Origin: JBEKOF01 sp050015895
GTDB taxonomy: Bacteria > Verrucomicrobiota > Verrucomicrobiia > Limisphaerales > Palsa-1400
DNA: 5,280 nt
Assembly (NCBI GenBank): GCA_050015895.1
Contig: JBEKAN010000338.1
Span: 1-5,280 of the forward strand
Direction: 5' to 3'
Within the stretch, counting starts at the first letter, position 1. Each line of letters opens with the position of its first letter. The position numbers were made by a program, and so were the translations under genes. A model generated the notes under the pieces. That model did not search any database, was not told where the DNA came from, and worked only from the letters and a program-made list of their open reading frames with translations. Positions 1 to 5,280 of the stretch are shown one piece after another.

Positions 1-148
1 GGCGGGCCGGTCTGAAGCGGTGGAGTTCATTGGTGCCGGGAGTTAAGCAAAACCGGCTCCGCGCTTCAAGGCGCATCTTCAAACCGGGCGGCGCGCGCGG
101 CACATCTTGCAACCACCACCCTGCGATATGCCAATCCCCTCGCGGTGG

Positions 149-188
149 GGCCCTCTGTCGAGCCGTGACTCGATTTCCTGGGCAAATG
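149..188 (+). repeat. 40-bp direct repeat, copy A, with stem-loop
   Basis: This copy matches 304-343 at 33 of 40 positions by hand alignment. At its centre TCGAG (158-162) pairs with CTCGA (169-173) around a 6-base loop CCGTGA, and G157/T174 could add a G-U pair in RNA. The loop is identical in copy B, and the one changed stem pair is compensated there. Strand is arbitrary. It may be a small dispersed intergenic element or a structured transcript; the family is not recognised. Confidence 0.65.
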
Positions 189-212
189 TGACAGCTTGAA
201 AGAGTCTCGCCC

Positions 213-236
213 TGCCGGGGAGGTTTTGCCCCCGCA
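213..236 (+). other. GC-rich hairpin
   Basis: CGGGG (216-220) pairs with CCCCG (230-234) across a 9-base loop. TG (213-214) and CA (235-236) extend the stem past one bulged C at 215. No T-run follows on either strand, so this is not a standard intrinsic terminator. It could be chance in such GC-rich DNA. Confidence 0.3.
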
Positions 237-263
237 ACAGCCCTTGCCGAAGTGCGCGTCACC

Positions 264-299
264 TCCGATCCGTCCGATCCGTCCAATCTGTCAGATTCA
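264..299 (+). repeat. 9-bp imperfect tandem repeat, four units
   Basis: Two exact TCCGATCCG units (264-272, 273-281) are followed by two decayed units (282-290, 291-299). The array directly precedes copy B of the 40-bp direct repeat. It is non-coding and has the look of a slippage-generated microsatellite. Confidence 0.7.
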
Positions 300-303
300 G
301 GAC

Positions 304-343
304 GGCCCCCTGTCGCGCCGTGACGCGATTTCCCGGCAGAATG
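304..343 (+). repeat. 40-bp direct repeat, copy B, with stem-loop
   Basis: This is the second copy of the repeat at 149-188, offset by 155 bp. Its stem is TCGCG (313-317) with CGCGA (324-328), around the same CCGTGA loop. Compared with copy A, the A-T pair in the stem has become C-G on both sides, so pairing is kept. The last bases of the unit (about 334-340) diverge most. Strand is arbitrary. Confidence 0.65.
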
Positions 344-431
344 CCACTGATCGAGTGGCTCCCCGCCCTCCAAAACGCCCGACCCGCACTTTCCCACCGA
401 TTCCACTTGACAAAGCCTTCGCTATGTGATA

Positions 432-458
432 CCTCTTGCAACAGCATGATGCAAGGGG
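432..458 (+). other. Nine-pair stem-loop
   Basis: CCTCTTGCA (432-440) pairs with TGCAAGGGG (450-458) over a 9-base loop; eight pairs are Watson-Crick and one is a T-G wobble. A competing small hairpin, GCAT (444-447) with ATGC (449-452), sits inside it. No T-tract follows, so a terminator is not indicated. The CTTGCAAC sequence on the left arm also occurs at 106-113. It may be part of a dispersed palindromic element. Confidence 0.4.
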
Positions 459-570
459 GATCAATCGTCAGCACCGGCCGGAGCGGCAAACCGCCCGGCC
501 CGGCGCAAGTTGTTTCGCGCCAAAGTGGCACACATACCGGCCCGATAAAGGCCAATCAAGGGGGTGTTGC

Positions 571-594
571 GTCCTTGCGTCCTTGCGACTTTGC
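571..594 (+). repeat. 8-bp tandem repeat, three units
   Basis: Two exact GTCCTTGC units (571-578, 579-586) are followed by one variant, GACTTTGC (587-594), and then a partial GTTTG. The array lies only 6-16 bases before the 10-bp array that follows, so two arrays of different period sit almost back to back. Confidence 0.7.
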
Positions 595-600
595 GTTTGA

Positions 601-700
601 AAATTCGTGCCCAATCGTGCTCAATCGTGCCCAATCGTGCTCAATCGTGCCCAATCGTGCTCAATCGTGCCCAATCGTGCTTAATCGTGCATAATCGTGC
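601..700 (+). repeat. 10-bp tandem array, nine units plus one degenerate
   Basis: Nine consecutive 10-base units (611-700) all end in the exact core AATCGTGC. A degenerate unit (601-610) comes before them. The first two bases of each unit alternate CC, TC, CC, TC, CC, TC, CC and then become TT and AT. The array is therefore really a 20-bp unit copied about three and a half times, with decay at the right edge. A period of 10 is not a multiple of three, so translation cycles through three frames, which argues against coding. A 10-bp period places each core on nearly the same face of the DNA helix. Confidence 0.9.
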
Positions 701-847
701 TATCTTTTGTGTGCAAACCCGCCTTTATCCCTCACACGGCCTGTTTTCCACGCTCCCTCGCATCCCCGGTCATCCAGAACGGCGGGCGACCGGAAGGTGC
801 GCCTGCGGGGGATTCTCACGAATCGGCCCTGAAATGGTGGATTTTTC

Positions 848-858
848 GCAATTTTTGC
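848..858. promoter_or_regulatory. Small A/T-centred dyad upstream of the epimerase gene
   Basis: GCAA (848-851) and TTGC (855-858) form a perfect dyad around TTT, ending 37 bases before the epimerase ATG. Its position would suit an operator or a leader hairpin. It is short, matches no uronate-regulator site that I recognise (for example the ExuR/UxuR palindrome of enterobacteria), and may be chance. Confidence 0.15.
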
Positions 859-895
859 ATTGTCACGCCCCGCAACCTCCTTACACTCAACCCCT

Positions 896-2155
896 ATGAC
901 TAACTCGACAACCCTTGGAAAATTCTCCTTTGGCATGGGCGACCGCTTCGCCCATCAGGCCGGGGCACAACTCCAAGCCGTCCTCATGGCGGCTGGCAAA
1001 GGTGTCGAAGTCACGCCCGTTTGGAACAAATCCAACCGCGAGCACCTCATTGTCGGCTCCAAGCCGCCCAGCGTCCGGGCCGCCGCGCAAAAGGCGGTGG
1101 CGGCCCTGGGCTGGAAGAAGCCCTGGCATGTGGACGCCGACCACATCCGCCTCGAAACCGTGGATGGGTTTCTGGATTCCTCCGATTTTTTCACGATTGA
1201 CGTGGCCGACTCCATCGGCCAGCCCGCCCCCGCCGCCGCGTTGCGGGCGTTTGTGGATCATCATCCCGAACTGACCAGCCGCCTGAAGATCCCCCGCATT
1301 GACCGGACCTTTGAGATGAGCCGCGCCGAAGTGGAACGGGTGGCCGGAAAATACCTTTGCGCCACGCAGGAGGCGGGCAAAATCTACCGGCACATCGCCA
1401 AAGCCAAGGGCGCGGTGCAGTTCATCCCCGAAGTTTCGATGGACGAAACCGACTGCGCGCAAACCCCGCCGGAACTGCTCATCATCCTGGCCGCCATGGC
1501 CGACGAAAAGATTCCGTTGCAGACCATCGCGCCCAAGTTCACCGGGCGTTTCAACAAGGGCGTGGACTATGTCGGCGACGTGGGCCAGTTCGAGCGCGAA
1601 TTCAGCGAAGACCTCGCCGTGATCGCGTTTGCCGTGGAAAAATACGGGCTGCCCGCCAATCTCAAGCTCAGCGTCCATTCCGGCAGCGACAAATTCTCCA
1701 TCTACAAACCAATCCGCCGCTCCCTGGCCAAGTTCGGGGCCGGCCTGCACCTCAAGACGGCGGGAACCACCTGGCTGGAGGAATTGATCGGATTGGCCGA
1801 GGCGGGCGGCGAGGGCCTGGCGCTGGCCAAAGAGATTTACGACCAGGCCCTGGATCACCGCGCCGAATTGTGCGCCCCTTACGCCTCCGTCATTGACATT
1901 GACCCGGCGCGCCTGCCCGGCAAGGAACAAGTCGCCCGCTGGACCCCGGCGCAATTCGCGGCCGCCCTGCGGCACGATCCCAAATGCCCCGAGTTCAATC
2001 CGAACCTGCGCCAGTTGCTCCATGTCGGCTACAAAATCGCCGCCCAACAAGGCCCCCGCTACCTGAACATGCTCGACGCCTGCGCCAAGACCGTTTCCCA
2101 AAACGTCACCCTCAACCTCTACGAGCGCCATCTCAGACCTCTCCTGCTGGATTGA
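896..2155 (+). CDS. uxaE: Tagaturonate epimerase (UxaE) family protein
   Basis: This 419-residue soluble protein has no signal peptide or membrane segment and should act in the cytoplasm. It resembles the UxaE family, described for Thermotoga maritima, which interconverts D-tagaturonate and D-fructuronate. In galacturonate catabolism this replaces the altronate route and leads to mannonate and KDG. Recognisable blocks are FSFGMGDRFAHQAGAQ near the N-terminus, HVDADHI (78-84), EVSMDETD (179-186), HSGSDKFS (261-268) and HLKTAGTTWLEE (285-296). Their His, Asp and Glu residues are candidate metal or substrate ligands (inference). The ATG at 896 is preferred over an in-frame TTG at 860 because the conserved block begins only a few residues after it and the 12 extra residues look unrelated. 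No clear ribosome binding site precedes it. A secreted GH28-like gene follows after 4 bp, which supports a uronate role. Family assignment is from recalled sequence resemblance. Confidence 0.82.
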   Translation: MTNSTTLGKFSFGMGDRFAHQAGAQLQAVLMAAGKGVEVTPVWNKSNREHLIVGSKPPSVRAAAQKAVAALGWKKPWHVDADHIRLETVDGFLDSSDFFTIDVADSIGQPAPAAALRAFVDHHPELTSRLKIPRIDRTFEMSRAEVERVAGKYLCATQEAGKIYRHIAKAKGAVQFIPEVSMDETDCAQTPPELLIILAAMADEKIPLQTIAPKFTGRFNKGVDYVGDVGQFEREFSEDLAVIAFAVEKYGLPANLKLSVHSGSDKFSIYKPIRRSLAKFGAGLHLKTAGTTWLEELIGLAEAGGEGLALAKEIYDQALDHRAELCAPYASVIDIDPARLPGKEQVARWTPAQFAAALRHDPKCPEFNPNLRQLLHVGYKIAAQQGPRYLNMLDACAKTVSQNVTLNLYERHLRPLLLD

Positions 2156-2159
2156 TATC

Positions 2160-3887
2160 ATGAAAAGTACATCTCTTATTCTGTGTCTCGCCCTCTTTCC
2201 AGTGGTCTCACCGCGACCGGCGGCCGCCCAGGAGGCCACCAGCCAATTCTACAACGTCCGCTCTTTCGGCGCGAAGGGGGACGGCACGACGCTGGACAGT
2301 CCCGCCATCAACCAGGCCATCAACGCCGCCGCCGCCGCCGGAGGGGGCACGGTGGAACTGCCGGCCGGCACTTACCTCAGCGGCTCCATTGAGCTCAAAA
2401 GCAACATCCACCTGCTCATTGACGCCGGCGCGACGATTCTCGCCGCCCCTCAATCCATGAACGCCTACGATCAAGAGGAGCCGTTCCAAGGCCGGGCCTA
2501 TCAGGACGGCGGCCACACCTTTTTCCACAACAGCCTCATCTGGGGCGAGAGCCTGACCAACGTCTCCATCACCGGCCAGGGGATGATCAACGGCGCCGGG
2601 TTGAGCAGTCAGGATGGCAGCGAGGACCGCATGGACGGCTTCGGCGGCGGCAGAGGCGGCGCCGCCCCGTCGCAAGGGACCAACAACACTACCAGCCCCG
2701 GCGCCCGGCTGGGCAACAAAGCCATCGCCTTGAAACTCTGCCGCAACGTTCTGCTGCGCGACATCACCATCATCCACGGCGGCCATTTTGCCATCCTGGT
2801 CACAGGCTGCGACAACATGACGGTGGACAACGTGACCATGGACACCAACCGCGACGGCATAGACATTGATTGCTGCCGCAACACCGTGGTTTCCAATTGC
2901 CGCATCAATTCCCCGCACGACGACGGCTTGTGCCCCAAGAGCAGCTTCGCCCTCGGCCGCAAGGTCATCACCGAAAACCTCACCATCGTCAATTGCCAGG
3001 TTTCGGGATTTCTGGAGGGAACTCTGCTCGACGGCACCATGAAACCGTACCATTCCCCGGGTCCCGTGGGCCAGGGCCGCATCAAGCTGGGGACGGAGGC
3101 CAACGGCGGTTTCCGCAACATCACCATCGCCAACTGCACCTTTCGCGGTTGCAAGGGCCTGGCCCTGGAGGAGGTGGACGGCGGCATCATGGAAAACATC
3201 ACTGTCAACAATATTACCATGATGGACGTCGTCGGTTACCCCATTTACATCACCACCGGAAAACGGGATCGCGGTCCCAACGTGACCGAGCCGGGCCGCG
3301 CCAGGAACATCTTCATCTCCAACATCATCGCCACCGGAATTGACACGAACAGCGGATTTCGAGGCGCCCCCGGCGGCCAGCCGTCGGGCCGGGGTGGCCG
3401 CGGCGCCGGAGCCGCCCAGGCCGGTGGAACGCAAACCGCCGCCGCCAGTCAGGCGCCGGGCCGGGGCGGCCGCCGCGGAATTACTCATGCCAGTGGAATT
3501 GAGATCGAGGGCATGCAAGACCATCCCATTGAAAACGTGCGCCTGTCAGACATCCGCCTCCAGTTCAAGGGCGGCGGCACCACCAATGATGCCGCCCGAG
3601 TTCCCGCCGAGTTGGGGGCCGGTTATCCCGAACCCGGCGAAACCATGCCCTCCTACGGCCTCTTCGCCCGGCACGTCAAGGGGCTGGAAATGGAAAATGT
3701 GACGGTGGGTTTTGACACCCAGGATATGCGGCCGGCCATCGTGGCCGTGGATGTGGACGGTTTTGAAATTGACCATTTCAAGGCCCAGTTGTCCCCCAAT
3801 GTCGCGCCCGCGCGCTTGGATGGCGTCAAAGGACTGGTCGTACTCGATTCCCCGGTGCTCCAAGGTGTGGAAGGCGCAAAACCGTAA
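2160..3887 (+). CDS. Secreted glycoside hydrolase family 28-like protein
   Basis: This 575-residue protein starts with a signal peptide: MKST, a hydrophobic LILCLALFPVV stretch, and likely cleavage after Ala23 (AAA-Q). A pectate-lyase-superfamily N-terminus follows (FGAKGDGTTLDSPAINQAI, then LPAGTY), then a right-handed beta-helix with recurring N-I-T-I/V repeats. Canonical GH28 enzymes hydrolyse polygalacturonate or rhamnogalacturonan using three aspartates. Here Asp232 (in NRDGID), Asp254 and Asp255 (in HDDG) fit those positions. The usual GHG and RIK motifs appear replaced: GRIKLGTEANGG (306-317) aligns with the GHG segment and GLALEE with the RIK segment. That matches a GH28-like subfamily I recall from Verrucomicrobiota and Acidobacteria, whose substrate is uncertain. 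Two Gly/Arg-rich inserts occur at about 160-183 and 399-440. The gene starts 4 bp after the epimerase stop, so the two are probably co-transcribed and possibly translationally coupled. No ribosome binding site is evident. Confidence 0.85.
   Translation: MKSTSLILCLALFPVVSPRPAAAQEATSQFYNVRSFGAKGDGTTLDSPAINQAINAAAAAGGGTVELPAGTYLSGSIELKSNIHLLIDAGATILAAPQSMNAYDQEEPFQGRAYQDGGHTFFHNSLIWGESLTNVSITGQGMINGAGLSSQDGSEDRMDGFGGGRGGAAPSQGTNNTTSPGARLGNKAIALKLCRNVLLRDITIIHGGHFAILVTGCDNMTVDNVTMDTNRDGIDIDCCRNTVVSNCRINSPHDDGLCPKSSFALGRKVITENLTIVNCQVSGFLEGTLLDGTMKPYHSPGPVGQGRIKLGTEANGGFRNITIANCTFRGCKGLALEEVDGGIMENITVNNITMMDVVGYPIYITTGKRDRGPNVTEPGRARNIFISNIIATGIDTNSGFRGAPGGQPSGRGGRGAGAAQAGGTQTAAASQAPGRGGRRGITHASGIEIEGMQDHPIENVRLSDIRLQFKGGGTTNDAARVPAELGAGYPEPGETMPSYGLFARHVKGLEMENVTVGFDTQDMRPAIVAVDVDGFEIDHFKAQLSPNVAPARLDGVKGLVVLDSPVLQGVEGAKP
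3354..3479 (+). repeat. Gly/Arg/Ala-rich coding insert with 72-bp-spaced repeat
   Basis: Residues 399-440 of the GH28-like protein are almost entirely Gly, Arg, Ala, Gln, Pro and Ser. The 17-mer at 3385-3401 (cgggccggggtggccgc) recurs at 3457-3473 with one mismatch, in frame and 24 codons apart, encoding SGRGGRG and PGRGGRRG. In the related proteins I recall, this position is a short loop before the conserved HPIENV-like strand. It looks like a low-complexity expansion in a loop between beta-helix turns. Confidence 0.6.
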
Positions 3888-3895
3888 TCCACCCA

Positions 3896-3937
3896 GGCGC
3901 GGGTTGGCGCCCTCCGGCTTCCCAGCCCGTCGGGCTG
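3896..3937 (+). terminator. Two successive hairpins just after the GH28-like stop
   Basis: GGCGC (3896-3900) pairs with GCGCC (3907-3911) over six bases. CAGCCC (3923-3928) then pairs with GGGCTG (3932-3937) over a three-base GTC loop. They begin 9 bases after the TAA at 3885-3887. No T-run follows, so this is either a non-canonical transcript end, an RNA-stabilising 3' structure, or part of a dispersed palindromic repeat. Confidence 0.35.
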
Positions 3938-4000
3938 TCGCCTTTGGAACCTCTCTGGATTCCACTTAAAGGCGGTGGCCCAAATTGTTATCGTCAGGTT

Positions 4001-4024
4001 TGGCGCCTCACTTGACTGGCGCCA
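4001..4024 (+). terminator. Seven-pair GC-rich hairpin
   Basis: TGGCGCC (4001-4007) is an exact inverted match to GGCGCCA (4018-4024) across a 10-base loop. Each arm contains the palindrome GGCGCC, which also occurs at 3906-3911, so alternative pairings are possible. The downstream sequence is G-rich with only TTT, so a standard intrinsic terminator is doubtful in either direction. Confidence 0.3.
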
Positions 4025-4327
4025 CGGCGGGGGTTTCCAAAATCTGGCCATGTTCGTGTTATTCGAATGATTGCATTGTTCTGGTTCGTCTTGTGCGCGT
4101 CATTCTCGAGACGCACTATTGATCAAGCAGATGGAATGCCATGGACAAAAATATGTTGGAACTGCCGCTTACAGGGCGATTCCTGGCCGGGGCGGTTTGC
4201 AGTGTGGGAATGGAACGGACTATGGACTGTCTGTTTTTGCCCGTACTGTCCCTATTTTTCCGTCACCGCGGGTTCGACGGACACGCGAAATCATCCCCTT
4301 CCCCTGGCGACACCTGACAGTTGAGTT

Positions 4328-5280
4328 TTGAAAACGACACCGAAAGCAACCGATCCCTTTGAGTGGCGAAAGAACTGCCTCTTGGGCCTCCTTTTGCTGG
4401 CCGCCATCCTCCTGGCCTATCAGCCCGCCTGGCGCGCTGGATTCATCTGGGACGACGACAAGTATGTGACCGCCAACCCCCTGCTCACCGCCCCGGACGG
4501 CTTGCGGCGGATTTGGTTCTCCCTCGACGCCCCCTCGCAGTATTTTCCACTGACCTACACCTCCTTCTACCTGGAGCGCGCCCTCTGGGGGCTGCGTCCG
4601 GCCGGCTACCATTGCGTGAACATCCTCCTCCACGCCGCCAACGCGCTGCTGGTCTGGCGGCTGCTGGCCCGCCTGCGCGTGCCGGGCGCGTGGCTGGCCG
4701 CCGCCCTCTTCGCCCTCCACCCGGTCCAGGTGGAATCGGTCGCCTGGATCACCGAGCGCAAGAACGTCCTCATGGGCTTTTTCTTCCTGCTCACCCTGCT
4801 GGCCTGGACCCGCTTCCTGGATGAGAAAACCCGGCGGCCCTGGGGGTTTTACGCGCTGGCCCTGGTTTTTTACGCGCTGGCCCTTTCGGCCAAGACGACG
4901 GCCTGCACACTGCCGGCGGCGCTGCTGCTGGTTTTGTGGCTGCAAAAGATGCCGGTCAACTGGCGGCGCCTGGGGCAGATCGCCCCGTTTGTGGCGCTGG
5001 GTCTGGGCATGGGGCTGGTGACCGTCTGGTGGGAGCGCTACCATCAGGGCACCCAGGGCAAATTGTTCGCCATCGCGCCCTGGGAGCGTGTGCTCATCGC
5101 CAGCCGGGCGGTCTGGTTTTATGCCGGCAAGCTGCTCTGGCCGCGGAATCTGACTTTCAGTTATCCGCGCTGGACGATCCCGGCCTCCGCTCCGCTGGCC
5201 TGCATCTGGCTTTTGGCGACGGCGGTTCTGGGGGTGGCGATCTGGCGCGCGCGGCGGTGGGCGGGGCGGAGTTTGGAGGT
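4328..5280 (+). CDS. TMTC-like multi-pass membrane protein, N-terminal part
   Basis: This frame is open from a TTG at 4328 to the window end: 317 codons plus two bases, incomplete at the C-terminus. An in-frame TGA at 4322-4324 means the start cannot lie further upstream. TTG at 4328 leaves a short polar N-terminus (KTTPKATDPFEWRKN) before the first membrane helix (about 17-33), as expected. Motifs match the TMTC/GT-C group of bacterial membrane proteins, which usually continue into tetratricopeptide repeats: FIWDDDKYVTANPL (Trp41, Asp42-44), QYFPLTY (71-77), GYHCVNILLHAANALL, HPVQVESVAWITERKNVL (131-148), SAKTT near 187-191, and LWPRNLTFSYPRW (270-282). Animal TMTC proteins are O-mannosyltransferases. 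Bacterial relatives are presumed to be membrane glycosyltransferases using lipid-linked sugars, so the acceptor here is unknown. The first acidic cluster after helix 1 is the expected catalytic site (inference). The 440-bp gap suggests a unit separate from the uronate genes. Confidence 0.82.
   Translation, partial: MKTTPKATDPFEWRKNCLLGLLLLAAILLAYQPAWRAGFIWDDDKYVTANPLLTAPDGLRRIWFSLDAPSQYFPLTYTSFYLERALWGLRPAGYHCVNILLHAANALLVWRLLARLRVPGAWLAAALFALHPVQVESVAWITERKNVLMGFFFLLTLLAWTRFLDEKTRRPWGFYALALVFYALALSAKTTACTLPAALLLVLWLQKMPVNWRRLGQIAPFVALGLGMGLVTVWWERYHQGTQGKLFAIAPWERVLIASRAVWFYAGKLLWPRNLTFSYPRWTIPASAPLACIWLLATAVLGVAIWRARRWAGRSLE
4847..4884 (+). repeat. 17-bp tandem duplication inside the TMTC-like gene
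   Basis: The sequence ttttacgcgctggccct occurs at 4847-4863 and again at 4868-4884, a 21-bp (seven-codon) period that keeps the frame. It encodes FYALAL-VFYALAL within a membrane helix before the SAKTT motif. Family members carry similar hydrophobic residues there, so it is probably a harmless in-frame duplication or hydrophobic codon convergence. Confidence 0.7.

Larger units (their letters stand above)
1..895. other. Long repeat-rich intergenic region without a convincing gene
   Basis: No reading frame here has codon use or protein content that looks real. The open frames that exist translate repeats or proline/arginine-rich sequence. The stretch instead carries a pair of 40-bp direct repeats with internal stem-loops, three separate short-period tandem arrays, several GC-rich hairpins and an alternating GC tract at about 91-98. 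An upstream gene could end in the first 46 bases: one plus frame is open from base 2 to a TAA at 44-46 and another meets a TGA at 13-15. Fourteen codons are too few to support a call. Promoter elements for the downstream epimerase gene should lie near the 3' end of this stretch, but I see no strong -35/-10 pair. Confidence 0.75.
3888..4327. other. Intergenic region between GH28-like and membrane genes
   Basis: No supported gene lies here. Two overlapping small plus-strand frames (about 85 codons, starting near 4067 and 4071) encode proteins with no recognisable features, and both end around the start of the next gene. The first 140 bases hold hairpins that could end or stabilise the operon transcript. 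The middle (about 4060-4260) is visibly less GC-rich than the neighbouring genes. I see no tRNA and no convincing promoter for the downstream gene. TTGTGC (4091-4096) and ACTATT (4115-4120), 18 bases apart, are only a weak match. Confidence 0.6.

Noticed and set aside
407..435. TTGACA at 407-412 as the -35 of a promoter
   Set aside because: At 16-18 bases spacing there is no acceptable -10 hexamer (TACCTC at best), and no gene starts nearby downstream.
601..700. CRISPR array
   Set aside because: Units are contiguous 10-mers with no spacers, and no cas genes are present.
320..899. Small plus-strand frames running through the 10-bp array
   Set aside because: The peptide repeats (cycling through QSC, IV and NRA) are simple translations of the DNA repeat in successive frames. 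Nothing indicates selection on protein.
887..2239. 450-codon open frame on the minus strand opposite the epimerase gene
   Set aside because: Its product is a low-information Gly/Ala/Val/His/Asp-rich sequence with no recognised motif, as expected opposite a GC-rich gene with strong third-position bias. The plus strand has clear family motifs.
2208..3524. 438-codon minus-strand open frame opposite the GH28-like gene
   Set aside because: Composition is dominated by Gly, Ala, Val and Asp, and it mirrors the codon bias of the plus-strand gene, which has a signal peptide and beta-helix motifs.
399..3967. Shared 10-mer GATTCCACTT at 399-408 and 3958-3967 as a dispersed repeat
   Set aside because: Identity stops at both ends of the 10-mer, so a chance match in 5 kb cannot be excluded.
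4255..4310. GGGTTCGAC at about 4270 as a tRNA T-arm
   Set aside because: Flanking bases do not form a five-pair T stem, and no anticodon arm or acceptor stem can be assembled around it.
4067..4331. Two overlapping plus-strand small frames as possible small genes
   Set aside because: They overlap each other over nearly their whole length, have no recognisable features or ribosome binding sites, and composition does not match the neighbouring genes.
4220..5044. 274-codon minus-strand open frame opposite the membrane protein gene
   Set aside because: The translation is Gln/Gly/Pro/Glu-rich without motifs, while the plus strand gives a coherent membrane protein with TMTC-like motifs.

Overview
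The window is GC-rich (roughly 60-65% by eye). It holds two complete plus-strand genes, the 5' part of a third plus-strand gene, and two long non-coding stretches. The protein families, the high GC, the lack of clear Shine-Dalgarno sequences and the repeat-rich intergenic DNA together suggest a member of the Verrucomicrobiota (Pedosphaera/Limisphaerales-like soil or sediment lineage). This is an inference from recalled family resemblance; no taxonomic marker gene is present.

Layout: (1) 1-895 has no convincing gene. It is packed with short-period tandem repeats (9-, 8- and 10-bp units), small hairpins, and a 40-bp direct repeat whose two copies each form the same stem-loop with a compensated base-pair change. 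(2) 896-2155 encodes a tagaturonate epimerase (UxaE) family protein. (3) 2160-3887, starting 4 bp after that stop codon, encodes a secreted GH28-like (polygalacturonase fold) protein. (4) 3888-4327 is non-coding, with hairpins close to the GH28 stop codon. (5) 4328-5280 is the N-terminal, multi-pass membrane part of a TMTC-like/GT-C protein that begins at a TTG codon and runs off the window.

The two complete genes form a plausible pectin or uronate operon. The exported GH28-like protein would trim a uronic-acid-containing polysaccharide outside the cytoplasm. The cytoplasmic epimerase would convert D-tagaturonate, made from galacturonate, to D-fructuronate, joining the galacturonate and glucuronate branches. 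The membrane gene is separated by 440 bp and looks functionally unrelated.

I found no clearly new multi-gene system. The most unusual items are the covarying stem-loop repeat pair, the 10-bp tandem array with its alternating two-unit pattern, and the GH28-like enzyme that keeps its three acidic positions but lacks the canonical GHG and RIK motifs.
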